A stretch of 34,512 nucleotides of DNA, from contig CAJXOR010000014.1 in assembly GCA_913057715.1 (NCBI GenBank), positions 1 to 34,512 on the forward strand, in the 5' to 3' direction. The position numbers and the translations under genes were made by a program. The notes beneath the pieces are model-generated. The model was not told the DNA's origin and did no database searches. It was given only the letters and a program-made list of their open reading frames with translations. Shown here one piece after another: positions 33,810 through 34,512 of the stretch (positions are counted from its first letter, which is position 1; the number at the start of each line of letters is the position of its first letter). The DNA is from an uncultured Moraxellaceae bacterium. GTDB taxonomy: Bacteria > Pseudomonadota > Gammaproteobacteria > Pseudomonadales > Moraxellaceae.

Positions 33810-34289
33810 TCAAGCCTGCGACTGACGGTGCAGCTCTTTGATTTGGGCAAGCAGCTCACCCTCAAAGGGCCCGCGAACGTCCACTTGCTTGATGATTTGA
33901 CTGGCACTCATCAGCTCAATCGGAGCTTCGCCTTTGCCCATGTCACTTAGCCACTCGGCCTGCTGCTGGGTAGTGTGCAGAAAAACCAGGTTGCCGATCC
34001 GCGCCCAGCCATGCGCGGCAGCGCACATGGGGCAGTGCTCACCGGTTGTGTATAGGGTAGCTGCCTGACGCTCAGCCAAACTTAAGTGATCAAGCGCCCA
34101 GCGTGCCAGCTCAATCTCAGGGTGGTAAAGCGTGTTTCGTGTGTTTGAGCGGTTGCGGTCGGTTGCGATCACGTCCCCGCCGAGCACCAGTACTGAACCG
34201 TAAGCATCGTCCCCAGCTTGCACGGCCTCAGCGGCAAGCTCAAGGCACAGCGATAAGAAGTGGTGATCGGTTGGGCTTGGTTGATTCAT
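33810..34289 (-). CDS. Cytidine/deoxycytidylate-deaminase-fold zinc protein
   Basis: The 159-residue protein has the zinc-dependent nucleoside-deaminase fold. The first zinc half-site is TLYHPEIELARWA, with His56 and catalytic Glu58 (HPE instead of the common HAE). The second is TTGEHCPMCAAAHGWA, with Cys86 and Cys89 in PMC context (EHCPMC instead of EPCPMC). The catalytic set is complete, so it is probably active, but the substrate (guanine, cytosine, tRNA adenosine or other) cannot be told; the length and the C-terminal extension suit guanine-deaminase/TadA-like members. It is a lone gene, upstream of nrdA on the same strand. Confidence 0.88.
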   Translation of the reverse strand: MNQPSPTDHHFLSLCLELAAEAVQAGDDAYGSVLVLGGDVIATDRNRSNTRNTLYHPEIELARWALDHLSLAERQAATLYTTGEHCPMCAAAHGWARIGNLVFLHTTQQQAEWLSDMGKGEAPIELMSASQIIKQVDVRGPFEGELLAQIKELHRQSQA

Positions 34290-34465
34290 GAGGTGAGGCC
34301 TTTGGTTGCGGTTAGTTTGATGGCATCGATGGTTGCAGGTGAGCTGAGTTTAGTAGCTGGGTTTGGGCTAGTTAAGGGTGTCATTTTGCTACTGATAAAT
34401 CTGCGCAGCCGGGCGACTAAAACTCATGCGACCTGATTTAAATCCAGCCAGCGGCTGGGCGATGG

Positions 34466-34512
34466 CTGTCTCTTATACACATCTGACGCTGCCGACGAAG
34501 AGGATAGTGTAG
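34466..34512. other. Nextera P5-side adapter and i5 index (artefact)
   Basis: Positions 34466-34484 read CTGTCTCTTATACACATCT, the reverse complement of the Tn5 mosaic end, followed by the read-1 adapter remainder to 34498. Bases 34499-34506 (AGAGGATA) are, from memory, the reverse complement of i5 index S503, and GTGTAG begins the P5 primer. Not genomic. Confidence 0.97.

Overview
This 34.5 kb contig comes from a gammaproteobacterium. The evidence is an enterobacterial/vibrio-like nrdA-nrdB-yfaE operon, PNPase and RNase R close to the E. coli proteins in family features, tRNA-Ser(GCU) and tRNA-Arg(ACG) of E. coli type, a rhombosortase, a TRAP/TatT pair and a type I-E CRISPR-Cas locus. A marine or halophilic lineage is my inference; I cannot name a genus. 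Both ends are sequencing adapter, not genome: Nextera transposase sequence plus index occupies 1-47 and 34466-34512, so genomic sequence is about 48-34465.

Layout. 48-5062 (+): 3' end of pnp; an outer-membrane lipoprotein resembling TatT; a rhombosortase (rrtA); a large fused TRAP permease. 5567-7834 (-): rnr, ending at a perfect hairpin terminator. 8073-11689 (+): probable zinc-uptake cluster of a small secreted His/Cys protein, an outer-membrane beta-barrel, a ZnuA-like binding protein and a ZnuB-like permease, with no linked ATPase. 11929-15547: tRNA-Ser, an unrecognised lipoprotein and a convergent unknown protein, tRNA-Arg, an RDD membrane protein, and a stand-alone BLUF blue-light sensor. 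16177-24410 (+): complete type I-E cas operon in the order cas3-cse1-cse2-cas6e-cas7-cas5-cas1-cas2. 24456-28814: CRISPR array of 72 repeats and 71 spacers with an exact 61-nt period. 28815-29028: AT-rich trailer with decayed repeats and one nearly intact orphan repeat. 29029-33056 (-): yfaE, nrdB and nrdA (class Ia ribonucleotide reductase). 33810-34289 (-): CMP/dCMP-deaminase-fold protein.

The defence system looks complete. Cas3 keeps its HD and helicase motifs, Cascade has all five subunits, Cas6e has its catalytic His and glycine-rich loop, and Cas1 has Glu151, His218, Asp228 and Asp231 at E. coli spacing. The nucleotide after the invariant 28-nt repeat is a pyrimidine in all 71 spacers (37 C, 34 T), which points to a protospacer-adjacent motif ending in Y. 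The least explained parts are (1) the trailer, where an extended -10 promoter is followed by an exact copy of the 8-nt crRNA handle, a 21-nt AT-rich pseudo-spacer and an orphan repeat hairpin, which is the layout of a crRNA-like regulatory RNA; (2) a 12-bp inverted repeat filling the 45-bp leader; and (3) a short dispersed intergenic motif (AAATGCCCAC) present five times in the window.
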